Source of the DNA: Pseudomonas sp. CHM02
Lineage (GTDB): Bacteria > Pseudomonadota > Gammaproteobacteria > Pseudomonadales > Pseudomonadaceae
NCBI RefSeq assembly: GCF_000612585.1
Contig: NZ_JFCA01000036.1
Span: forward strand, 1 to 64,000
DNA: 64,000 nt
Direction of reading: 5' to 3'
Part shown: positions 8,431-16,101 of the stretch, piece by piece
How the letters are laid out: each line of letters opens with the position of its first letter
Numbering within the stretch: the stretch's first letter is position 1
The notes under the pieces: generated by a model
Databases searched by the model: none
What the model saw: the letters and a program-made list of their open reading frames with translations, nothing else
What the model was told of the DNA's origin: nothing
Position numbers and translations under genes: made by a program

Positions 8431-10118
8431 GCGCCCTCTCCACGGGTGACGCGCAACACTTCTTCGAGTGAGGTGATGCCCGCCAGCGCCTGGCGCAACC
8501 CCTCTTCATGCAAGGTGCGCAGACCGGCACGCCGCGCAGCCTGCTCCAGGGTGGCGGCGTCGGCATGACGCATCAGCAGGCCGCGCAGTTCGTCGTTCAT
8601 CACCAGCAGTTCGGTGATGGCGCTGCGGCCGTGATAATCCCCACGGTAGAGCAGGATCGGGCGTTGTTCGGTGAGGCGATCCAGGCCGTGTTCAGCGATC
8701 AGTTCGGGCGGTGCTTCAAAGGCGACGCGGGTGGCCGGGTCCAGGCGCCGCACCAGGCGCTGGGCGAGGATGCCGCTGACGGTCGAGGCAATGAGGTAGC
8801 TCTCAACGCCCATGTCCAGCAGCCGCGTGATGCTGGCGGCGGCGCTGTTGGTGTGCAGGGTGGAGAGCACGAGGTGCCCGGTGAGGGACGATTGGATGGC
8901 GATGCGGCAGGTTTCGAGGTCGCGGATCTCGCCGATCATGATCACGTCCGGGTCCTGGCGCACGATGGAGCGCAGCGCCCCGGCGAAGTCCAGGCCAATG
9001 GCAGGCTTGACCTGGATCTGGTTGATGCCTTCGAGCTGGTACTCCACCGGGTCTTCCACGGTGATGATCTTGCGTTCGGCGGTGTTGAGCCGCGACAGCG
9101 CGGTGTAGAGCGTGGTGGTCTTGCCGGAACCGGTGGGCCCGGTGACCAGCAGGATGCCGTGAGGCCGCTCCAGCAAATCGAGGAAGGCGGCCAGGCGCTG
9201 GCCGTCGAAGCCCAGGCTGGGAAGGTCGAACTGCACGGTTTGCCGGTCCAGCAGGCGCATCACCACCGACTCGCCGAAACTGGTGGGCACCGTGGACACC
9301 CGCAGATCCAGCGCCTTGCCCTGGATACGCAGCATGATGCGCCCGTCCTGGGGCAGGCGACGTTCGGCGATGTCCAGCCGCGCCATGATCTTCACCCGCG
9401 AGATCACCGCCGCCGATGAACTGGCCGGCGGTGCTTCGGCGTCATGCAGCACACCGTCGATGCGGTAGCGCACCTTGAGCTGGTTTTCGAAGGGTTCGAT
9501 ATGGATGTCCGAGGCGCGCTGTTCCACCGCGCGCTGCAGGATCAGGTTGACCAGCCGGATCACCGGCGCTTCGGAGGCCATGTCCTTGAGATGTTCGATA
9601 TCTTCCTGGGCGCCGCCCTGCTCATCGAGGTTTTCGATCAGGGTGCCCATGGCCGAGCGACCCTGGCCGTAGTAGCGCTCGATCAGCGTGTCGACTTCCG
9701 TGCGCGGGCCGATGGCCAGCCACACCGGCACCTGGCAGGCATAGGCCAGGGCCTGGAAGGGATAGAGCTGCGCCGGGTGGGCGGCCAGCACCCGCAGGCC
9801 ACCTTGGTGCCAACCCATGGGTACCACCTGATAGTGACGCATGAAGCGTTCGGTCAGCGCCGGCAACGGATCGAGCAGTGGTGAAGCGGCGTCGGCCAGC
9901 AGCAGCGGCGCGCCAAGCAACGCCGCCCAGGCGCGGGCCAGTTCGACATCGGAAACCAGCCCCAGGCGCGTCAGCAGGCTCAGCAGGTCGTCGGTGGACA
10001 GGCGTCGGGCGCGCTCCAGGTCGACGGTTTTCAACCCGGCATGCTGCATCAGCCACGCGCACACCTGTTCGGTGTGCGGGATCTGCATCTGGCAGGCATC
10101 GATAGGCGCTGACGACAT
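8427..10118 (-). CDS. gspE: Type II secretion ATPase GspE
   Basis: 563 residues, cytoplasmic secretion ATPase that powers pseudopilus assembly. An N-terminal MshEN-like domain (about 30-150) is followed by the N2E region (ASDIHIEP) and the RecA-like domain: Walker A GPTGSGKTT near 328, Asp box EDPVEY, Walker B DVIMIGEIRD, His box TGHLVLSTLHTN. The CxxC zinc-binding module usual in GspE is missing: the region after LAQRLVRRL runs straight into a cysteine-free segment before GRSAITELL. First gene of the eleven-gene operon; the promoter should lie within 10119-10340. Confidence 0.94.
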   Translation of the reverse strand: MSSAPIDACQMQIPHTEQVCAWLMQHAGLKTVDLERARRLSTDDLLSLLTRLGLVSDVELARAWAALLGAPLLLADAASPLLDPLPALTERFMRHYQVVPMGWHQGGLRVLAAHPAQLYPFQALAYACQVPVWLAIGPRTEVDTLIERYYGQGRSAMGTLIENLDEQGGAQEDIEHLKDMASEAPVIRLVNLILQRAVEQRASDIHIEPFENQLKVRYRIDGVLHDAEAPPASSSAAVISRVKIMARLDIAERRLPQDGRIMLRIQGKALDLRVSTVPTSFGESVVMRLLDRQTVQFDLPSLGFDGQRLAAFLDLLERPHGILLVTGPTGSGKTTTLYTALSRLNTAERKIITVEDPVEYQLEGINQIQVKPAIGLDFAGALRSIVRQDPDVIMIGEIRDLETCRIAIQSSLTGHLVLSTLHTNSAAASITRLLDMGVESYLIASTVSGILAQRLVRRLDPATRVAFEAPPELIAEHGLDRLTEQRPILLYRGDYHGRSAITELLVMNDELRGLLMRHADAATLEQAARRAGLRTLHEEGLRQALAGITSLEEVLRVTRGEGA

Positions 10119-10340
10119 AATGTTCAGGTATCTAGTGTTGCGAGAAAGTATGGCTATTTGGAACTATGGAAAGATGCCATTAGTTAGCCACAACCCAAGC
10201 GAGAGTAAGCCGGGGTTATCGACTGGAAGTTATAGCGCTAGTTCCTGAGGAAGGGGAATAAAATAAACACAATTGCCAGGAAGCCCGAGCCAGGGCCTTA
10301 GCAGCTAATAGCCATCATCTTGCTAGTTGCAATTAGCCAC
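10119..10340. promoter_or_regulatory. Intergenic region upstream of gspE
   Basis: 222 bp between the lacI-type gene and gspE, clearly more AT-rich than its neighbours and with no ORF. It should hold the gsp promoter, but no convincing -35/-10 pair was found. It contains TAGCGCTA at 10233-10240, the same 8-bp core as the palindrome upstream of the TonB receptor gene, so the LacI-type protein encoded between the two sites may act here too. That link is an inference. Confidence 0.4.
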
Positions 10341-11381
10341 TTATGCACTCTCACGCGCAATCAAACGACATTCCAATAAATTCAAACGGCTTACTTCATC
10401 CTCAACAGGTAGCACGCCCAAACTTTCGAGTACTCGCGTGGCGGCCAATACACCAATGTCCAATGCCGGCGGTTTGATGGTGCTGAGGCTCGGCAACAGC
10501 ATTTCGGCAAACGGATAATCGCCGAAACCCAGCACCGCGCAGTCCTGGGGAATCTTCAGCCCGGCACGCTGCCCCGCCAGCAAGCCACCGGCCGCCAGGT
10601 TGTCGTTGGCGAAGAAGATCGCATCCGGCGGCGTGGCGTGGCTCATCAGCGCTTCCATTGCCTGTTTGCCCGCTTCGAAGGGCGCGCGGTCGGCGTCGGG
10701 AGCAAAGGCCCAGGGCTGCACGCCCAGCTTGGCCAGCGTCGCGGCAAACCCTTCGCCCCGCTCCATCGCACTGAAGTCCCCCGCTGCACTGTTCTGCACG
10801 AAGGCAATGCGCCGATAGCCCTGGCCATGCAGGTAACGCGCGGCGGTAACGCCCACGTCGTAGTGGGAAAAACCGACCTGCAAGGGCGCACGCTCGGGCA
10901 CGTAGTCCCAGGTTTCCACTACCGGAATATCCGCGTCGGCGATCATCTTCTCGGTGCCCGCGCTGTGGAAGCGGCTGGTCAGCACCAGCGCCGCCGGTGA
11001 CCAACCGAGGAACGCACGCACCGCGCTTTCTTCCTGCTCGGCACTGAAGTAACTCGACGCCAGCAACAGTTGATACCCATGCCGACTGAGGGTGTCGCTG
11101 AAGCCCTGGATGGTGTTGGCAAAGATCGGCCCCGAGATGTTCGGAATCACCATCGCCACGATGCGCCCGCGCGCCGATGCCAGCCCGCCGGCCACCAGGT
11201 TGGGCACGTAGCCCAACTCGGCCACTACTTGGGCGATCCGCTCGCGACGCTCGGGGGAAACCTGTTCCGGCTGGTTGAAGTAACGCGACACAGTAATCGC
11301 CGACACCCCGGCCTGGCGGGCCACGGTGTTCAAGGTGACGCGCCCGGCGCCACGGCGCTTGCGCGGTTTGTCTTCACTCAC
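10341..11381 (-). CDS. LacI-family transcriptional repressor
   Basis: 346 residues: N-terminal helix-turn-helix about 15-37 (TLNTVARQAGVSAITVSRYF) with the hinge helix LVAGGLAS, then a periplasmic-binding-protein fold that binds a small ligand. The TVSRYFN recognition helix resembles the GntR/gluconate branch of LacI repressors. It is divergent from the TonB receptor at 11591, and the shared 209-bp interval carries LacI-type palindromes, so it most likely represses that operon and itself. The ligand is not known from sequence. Confidence 0.9.
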   Translation of the reverse strand: MSEDKPRKRRGAGRVTLNTVARQAGVSAITVSRYFNQPEQVSPERRERIAQVVAELGYVPNLVAGGLASARGRIVAMVIPNISGPIFANTIQGFSDTLSRHGYQLLLASSYFSAEQEESAVRAFLGWSPAALVLTSRFHSAGTEKMIADADIPVVETWDYVPERAPLQVGFSHYDVGVTAARYLHGQGYRRIAFVQNSAAGDFSAMERGEGFAATLAKLGVQPWAFAPDADRAPFEAGKQAMEALMSHATPPDAIFFANDNLAAGGLLAGQRAGLKIPQDCAVLGFGDYPFAEMLLPSLSTIKPPALDIGVLAATRVLESLGVLPVEDEVSRLNLLECRLIARESA

Positions 11382-11467
11382 GGGATGATCCTGATAAAAA
11401 CCAAAAAGAATATAGGACTAATTTTTCAGTATTTGACGTTCTAAAACAGACCCACCAATAATGTCGA

Positions 11468-11511
11468 TGTTAGCGCTAACAAAGCGCTTTGTCTGCTACT
11501 CGCTCGAGCGA
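11468..11511. promoter_or_regulatory. Cluster of palindromic operators for the LacI-type repressor
   Basis: Three palindromes in a row: TGTTAGCGCTAACA (11468-11481, perfect 14 bp), ACAAAGCGCTTTGT (11479-11492, perfect 14 bp, overlapping the first by 3 bp) and TCGCTCGAGCGA (11500-11511). The first has the central CG and two-fold symmetry typical of LacI-family operators. They lie between the divergent repressor and receptor genes. Confidence 0.7.
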
Positions 11512-11590
11512 ATGCCCAAGACATGTTTACAGGCGCTGACGGTCGCAAGAACCGCAGCGGTTCAGGGCACTTTTTTCGAGCGGACACAGC

Positions 11591-13780
11591 ATGCACACAC
11601 TTCAACGCAGCACGTTCCTGATCCTGGCGGGGCTGACGGCTCTTCCCGTCGGCGGCGCCTTTGCTGCCGATGAGCAGGAACCTACCCTTAAGTCGGTAAC
11701 CGTCACCGCGACCCGCCGCGAAGAATCGCTGCAGAAAGTGCCGGTGGCGGTCTCTGTACTCGATGGCGAACAACTGGAGCGCGATAACCGCAACGGCGTG
11801 GCGAGCATCGCGCAACAGGTGCCGTCGCTGAACTTTCGCACGGGCGCCTCGAACAAGGACACCTCACTGTTCGTGCGCGGCGTAGGTACCATTTCCACCT
11901 CCCCCGGCGTTGAGCCGACGGTCGCCACGGTGATCGACGGCGTGGTCTACGCCCGCCCCGGCCAAGCCACCCTCGACCTGCTGGACCTGGAACGCATCGA
12001 AGTGCTGCGCGGGCCCCAAGGCACCTTGTTCGGCAAGAACGCCTCGGCCGGCGTGCTGAATATCACCAGCAAGGCGCCCACCGCCGAGACCCACGGCTAT
12101 GTCGACCAGTCCTTCTACAGCGGCAACGAAAGCCGCACGCGCTTCGGCATCGGCGGCAGCCTGGTGCCGGATGTGCTCAAGGGTTCGATCAGCACGCTGT
12201 TTGGCAGCTACGACGGTAACGTGGACAACAAGCACAACGGCCAGGAGGTCAACGGTTACAACCACAAAGGCATTCGCGGCAAGCTGGAATTCACGCCCAA
12301 TGACGATGTGAAGCTGACCCTGATCGCCGACTACATGCAGTCCCACGATGACGCACCGAATGGCGTGGTCAGCAAGTCCCTGACCCCGGCGTTCGCCAAC
12401 GCGCTGAGCCCGGTGCGGGCGTCCAGCGACAACCGTGACATCAACACCGATACCCGCACCCATGTGGAGGACACCAACAAAGGCTTGTCGGCGCAGCTGG
12501 ACTGGAACCTCGGCGACTACACCCTGACGTCGATCACCGCCTGGCGCGGCTGGGACAACAACCAGTACCAGGACGGCGACCGCCTCGGCACGATCACCGC
12601 CGCGTTCCCCGGCACTGCCGACAAGGGTGAGCTGGAGTTCAACCAGTACTCCCAGGAACTGCGCCTGGCCTCCCCCAAGGGAGAATTCCTGGAATACGTC
12701 GGCGGCCTGTTCTACATGCATGGCAAGGACGAAGAAACCTACCAGCGCACCCTCACGACCACCACACGCACCGACCGTGGCATCGCCGACTACAGCTCCA
12801 CCAACGACAGCTACGCGGTGTTCGGCGAAACCACGTTGAACTTCACCTCACGCTTTCGTGGCATCGCCGGCCTGCGCTATACCCACGATGACCTGAAATA
12901 CGATCACCGCCGCGTCTCCACCTCGACCACCACGGTCAGCGGGATTCAGCCGGCCACGTCCAGTTCGGGCTCGGTGGATGAAGACGGTTGGTCCGGTCGC
13001 CTGGGCGTGCAGTACGACCTGACCGACAGCATCACCAGCTACCTCACCCACTCCCGTGGCTACAAAGGCCCGGCGTACAACGTATTCTTCAATATGCAGC
13101 CGCGCGACACTGACGCGCTCAAGCCGGAAACCTCCAACACCTGGGAAGCCGGGATCAAGGCCAGCGCCTGGAACAACCGCCTGACCACCAACCTGGCGGT
13201 CTTCCACAGCGACTACGACAACTACCAGGCCAACTTTTTCGACACCGTCGCCGGCCAGGTGGTGACCCGTCTGATCAACGCCGGCAGCGTCAGCACCGAA
13301 GGCGTCGAACTGGATTACGCCTTGCAGGCCACCCAGCAACTCAAGCTGTCCGGTGCCCTGGCCTACACCCGAGCGCGCATCGACGAATTCGCCTGCCCAC
13401 CCGGTGCCGCCGCGTCCTGCAACGTGAATGGCAAGCCACTGCCCTTCAGCCCTGACTGGAAAAGCTACGTGCGCGCCGACTACACCATCCCGCTGGATAA
13501 CGGCCTGGACATCGAACTGGGCACCGACTACAGCTGGCAGAGCGAAGTGCAGTACGACATCAGCCAGAATGTCGACACCAAGCAAGGCGCCTATGGCATC
13601 TGGAACGCCAGCGTGGCCCTGGCCGACTACAGCAATGGCTGGCGCGTCGCGGTGTTGGCCAAGAACCTCGCCGACAAATCCTATTCACCGTTGCTGGCCA
13701 GTGGCGGCAATTACATCTACCGCGCCGTCCCCCGTGACGATGAACGTTACTTCGGCGTGCAACTGCGCAAGGATTTCTAA
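11591..13780 (+). CDS. TonB-dependent outer-membrane receptor (probable organosulfur uptake)
   Basis: 729 residues with a signal peptide cut after AFA (about residue 25), a plug domain (about 45-160: EESLQKVPVAVSVLDGEQL, VIDGV, LRGPQGTLFGKNASAG) and a 22-strand barrel ending in the required terminal Phe (LRKDF). It is translated as one unit with the monooxygenase (2-bp gap) and the binding protein. TonB receptors of this branch next to sulfonate or sulfate-ester genes import organosulfur compounds, so uptake of such a compound is inferred. No STN signalling domain is present; control is probably by the adjacent LacI-type repressor. Confidence 0.88.
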   Translation: MHTLQRSTFLILAGLTALPVGGAFAADEQEPTLKSVTVTATRREESLQKVPVAVSVLDGEQLERDNRNGVASIAQQVPSLNFRTGASNKDTSLFVRGVGTISTSPGVEPTVATVIDGVVYARPGQATLDLLDLERIEVLRGPQGTLFGKNASAGVLNITSKAPTAETHGYVDQSFYSGNESRTRFGIGGSLVPDVLKGSISTLFGSYDGNVDNKHNGQEVNGYNHKGIRGKLEFTPNDDVKLTLIADYMQSHDDAPNGVVSKSLTPAFANALSPVRASSDNRDINTDTRTHVEDTNKGLSAQLDWNLGDYTLTSITAWRGWDNNQYQDGDRLGTITAAFPGTADKGELEFNQYSQELRLASPKGEFLEYVGGLFYMHGKDEETYQRTLTTTTRTDRGIADYSSTNDSYAVFGETTLNFTSRFRGIAGLRYTHDDLKYDHRRVSTSTTTVSGIQPATSSSGSVDEDGWSGRLGVQYDLTDSITSYLTHSRGYKGPAYNVFFNMQPRDTDALKPETSNTWEAGIKASAWNNRLTTNLAVFHSDYDNYQANFFDTVAGQVVTRLINAGSVSTEGVELDYALQATQQLKLSGALAYTRARIDEFACPPGAAASCNVNGKPLPFSPDWKSYVRADYTIPLDNGLDIELGTDYSWQSEVQYDISQNVDTKQGAYGIWNASVALADYSNGWRVAVLAKNLADKSYSPLLASGGNYIYRAVPRDDERYFGVQLRKDF

Positions 13781-13782
13781 GC

Positions 13783-15114
13783 ATGAGCCGTCAATTGAAG
13801 CTCGGCGCCTTTCTCATGGCCACCGGGCACCACGTCGCCGCCTGGCGCCACCCGGACGTGCCGGCCAATGCCGGGCTGGACTTCGCCCAGTACAAACACC
13901 TGGCGCGCGTGGCCGAAGCGGCGAAGTTCGATGCGCTGTTCGTGGCCGACAGCATTGCCGCGGCCACGGGTGAGATCGCCAGCCATATGGCGCGTTCGGA
14001 CCATTTCGAGCCGCTGACCTTGCTGTCGGCGCTCAGTGCGGTGACCGAGCACATCGGCCTGATCGCCACAGCGACCACCACCTACAACGAGCCGTACCAT
14101 GTGGCGCGCAAATTCGCCTCGCTGGATCACCTGTCGGGAGGCCGTGCAGGCTGGAACCTGGTGACCTCGGACGCCGCCGCCGAAGCGCAGAACTTCGGCC
14201 GCGATGAACACCTTGGCCATGCCGAGCGGTACAGCCGCGCCAGGGAGTTTCATCAGGTGGTCACGGGGTTGTGGGACAGCTGGGAGGACGACGCCTTCGT
14301 GCGTGACAAGGCCAGCGGCAATTACTACGACCCGGCGAAGCAGCATGTGCTGGATCATGTCGGCGAGCATTTTCGCGTCAAAGGCCCGCTGAACGTGGCG
14401 CGCTCGCCCCAGGGCCAGCCGGTGATCGTGCAGGCCGGCTCGTCGGAAACCGGCCGTGAACTGGCGGCGCAAACCGCCGAGGTGGTGTTTACCGCGCAGA
14501 CGTCGCTGGCGAATGCCCAGGCGTTTTATGCCGACCTCAAGACGCGCCTGGGCCGGTATGGACGTGAGCCGGATTCGCTGAAAATCATGCCGGGGGTGTT
14601 TGTGGTGGTGGGCCAGACCGAGGCCGAAGCCCAGGCTAAATTCGAGGCGTTCCAGGACCTGGTCGAGCCCGAAGTGGGCGTGGCCTTGCTGGGGCGCATG
14701 CTGGGCAACTTCGACTTGTCCGGCTACCCGCTGGACGGCCCCCTGCCGGAACTGCCATTGACCGACAGCGGACAACGCAGCCGCCAGCAATTGCTCAGTG
14801 ACCTGGCCCACCGTGAACAACTGACGCTCGCCCAGTTGGGCCGTCGGATTGCCGGTGGACGCGGGCACTACAGCCTGATCGGCACGCCCGCGCAGATTGC
14901 CGACGAGCTGCAGCGCTGGTTCGACAATGGCGCCGCCGATGGCTTCAACATCCTGGTGCCGCACCTGCCGGGCGGGCTGGAGGATTTTGCCCAATGGGTG
15001 GTGCCCGAGCTGCAACGGCGCGGCCTGTTCCGGAGCGAATACACCGGCTCGACCTTGCGTGAAAACCTCGGTTTGGCACGCCCCGATAATCGCTTTAAAA
15101 AGGTTGATGCATGA
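13783..15114 (+). CDS. FMN-dependent monooxygenase, NtaA/SnaA/DszA family
   Basis: 443 residues, bacterial luciferase-like (LLM) flavin monooxygenase. Family marks: LSGGRAGWNLVTS, a long insertion with YYDPAK and GPLNVARSPQGQPVIVQAGSS, and LIGTPAQIADELQ near the C-terminus. Members use FMNH2 from a separate reductase to cleave C-S or C-N bonds in compounds such as sulfones, sulfonates or aminopolycarboxylates. No flavin reductase is in this operon. Placed between a TonB receptor and an SsuA-like protein, desulfonation for sulfur supply is the likely role; the exact substrate cannot be read. Confidence 0.88.
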   Translation: MSRQLKLGAFLMATGHHVAAWRHPDVPANAGLDFAQYKHLARVAEAAKFDALFVADSIAAATGEIASHMARSDHFEPLTLLSALSAVTEHIGLIATATTTYNEPYHVARKFASLDHLSGGRAGWNLVTSDAAAEAQNFGRDEHLGHAERYSRAREFHQVVTGLWDSWEDDAFVRDKASGNYYDPAKQHVLDHVGEHFRVKGPLNVARSPQGQPVIVQAGSSETGRELAAQTAEVVFTAQTSLANAQAFYADLKTRLGRYGREPDSLKIMPGVFVVVGQTEAEAQAKFEAFQDLVEPEVGVALLGRMLGNFDLSGYPLDGPLPELPLTDSGQRSRQQLLSDLAHREQLTLAQLGRRIAGGRGHYSLIGTPAQIADELQRWFDNGAADGFNILVPHLPGGLEDFAQWVVPELQRRGLFRSEYTGSTLRENLGLARPDNRFKKVDA

Positions 15115-16031
15115 AGATTCCGGCGCTGTTACTGGCCCTGCTGGCCGTCACCCAACCCGCACTGGCGGCCGACCCCGCTACCCTGCGCATCGGCTACCAG
15201 AAAGGCTCCATCGCCCTGGTGCTCGCCAAGGAGCATGGCCTGCTGGAACAGCGCTTCGCGCAGACCGCCGTGAAATGGATTGAATTCCCCGCCGGCCCGC
15301 AGATGCTTGAAGCGTTGAACGTGGGCGCACTGGATGTCGGTTCCACCGGCGACATCCCGCCCCTGTTCGCCCAGGCGGCCGGGGCCGACCTGGTCTACAT
15401 CGGCGCCGAGCCTCCCAAGCCCAGCGCGGAAACCATCCTGGTGCGCAACGACAGCCTGCTGCATTCGGTGGCGGATCTGAAGGGCAAGAAAGTTGCGTTC
15501 CAGAAGGGCTCCAGCGCCCATAACCTGATCCTGCGCGCTCTGAACAAGGCCGGGCTGAGCTACAAGGATATCCAGCCGGTGTACCTGCCACCTGCGGACG
15601 CGCGTGCAGCGTTCGAGCAAGGCAGCGTGGATGCCTGGGCGATCTGGGAACCCTATTCGTCGCTGGCCCTGATCCAGAGCCCCAGCCATGTGTTGGCCAA
15701 TGGCGAAGGACTGGGACTGTCAGGGCCGGTGTACACCGCCCGACGCGACTATGCCCAGGCCAACGCTGCGTTTATCCATGACCTGCTCGGTGAGCTCAGC
15801 GCCGCCGAAGCCCTCACTCGCAGCCAGCGTGAAGACAGCCTCAAGGTGCTCACCCGCTTCATGGGCCTGCCCGCCGAGGTGATCGCGCGCTACATGGACA
15901 ACCGCCCGCCTTCGCCGATCCTGCCGATTGACGACAAGATCATCCAGGCACAGCAGGCGACGGCGGATCTGTTCTACCAGAACCGGTTGCTGCCCAAGGC
16001 CATCGACGTGAAGCAAGCCGCCCCTCTGTAG
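15111..16031 (+). CDS. Aliphatic sulfonate-type ABC transporter substrate-binding protein
   Basis: 306 residues, signal peptide MKIPALLLALLAVTQPALA. SsuA/TauA-type periplasmic binding protein: LRIGYQKGSIALVLAKEHGL, FPAGPQMLEALNVGALDVG, DLKGKKVAFQKGSSAHNL, VDAWAIWEPY. It overlaps the monooxygenase by 4 bp (ATGA). The usual permease and ATPase partners (SsuC, SsuB) do not follow, so it must either use a transporter encoded elsewhere or have lost its own. The unit ends here and is followed by a decayed REP. Confidence 0.9.
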   Translation: MKIPALLLALLAVTQPALAADPATLRIGYQKGSIALVLAKEHGLLEQRFAQTAVKWIEFPAGPQMLEALNVGALDVGSTGDIPPLFAQAAGADLVYIGAEPPKPSAETILVRNDSLLHSVADLKGKKVAFQKGSSAHNLILRALNKAGLSYKDIQPVYLPPADARAAFEQGSVDAWAIWEPYSSLALIQSPSHVLANGEGLGLSGPVYTARRDYAQANAAFIHDLLGELSAAEALTRSQREDSLKVLTRFMGLPAEVIARYMDNRPPSPILPIDDKIIQAQQATADLFYQNRLLPKAIDVKQAAPL

Positions 16032-16086
16032 AGGCCGGCTTGCCGGCGATGGCGGTGGGTCAGTTACCTGAAGTCCCCACAGTTGA
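16032..16086. repeat. Decayed REP/REPIN
   Basis: AGGCCGGCTTGCCGGCGATG (16032-16051) followed about 22 bp later by CCCCACAGTTGA, the complement of the REP head. It looks like a REPIN with one arm eroded, in the space between two convergent genes. Confidence 0.55.
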
Positions 16087-16101
16087 ATCGGCGCACACCT
16101 C

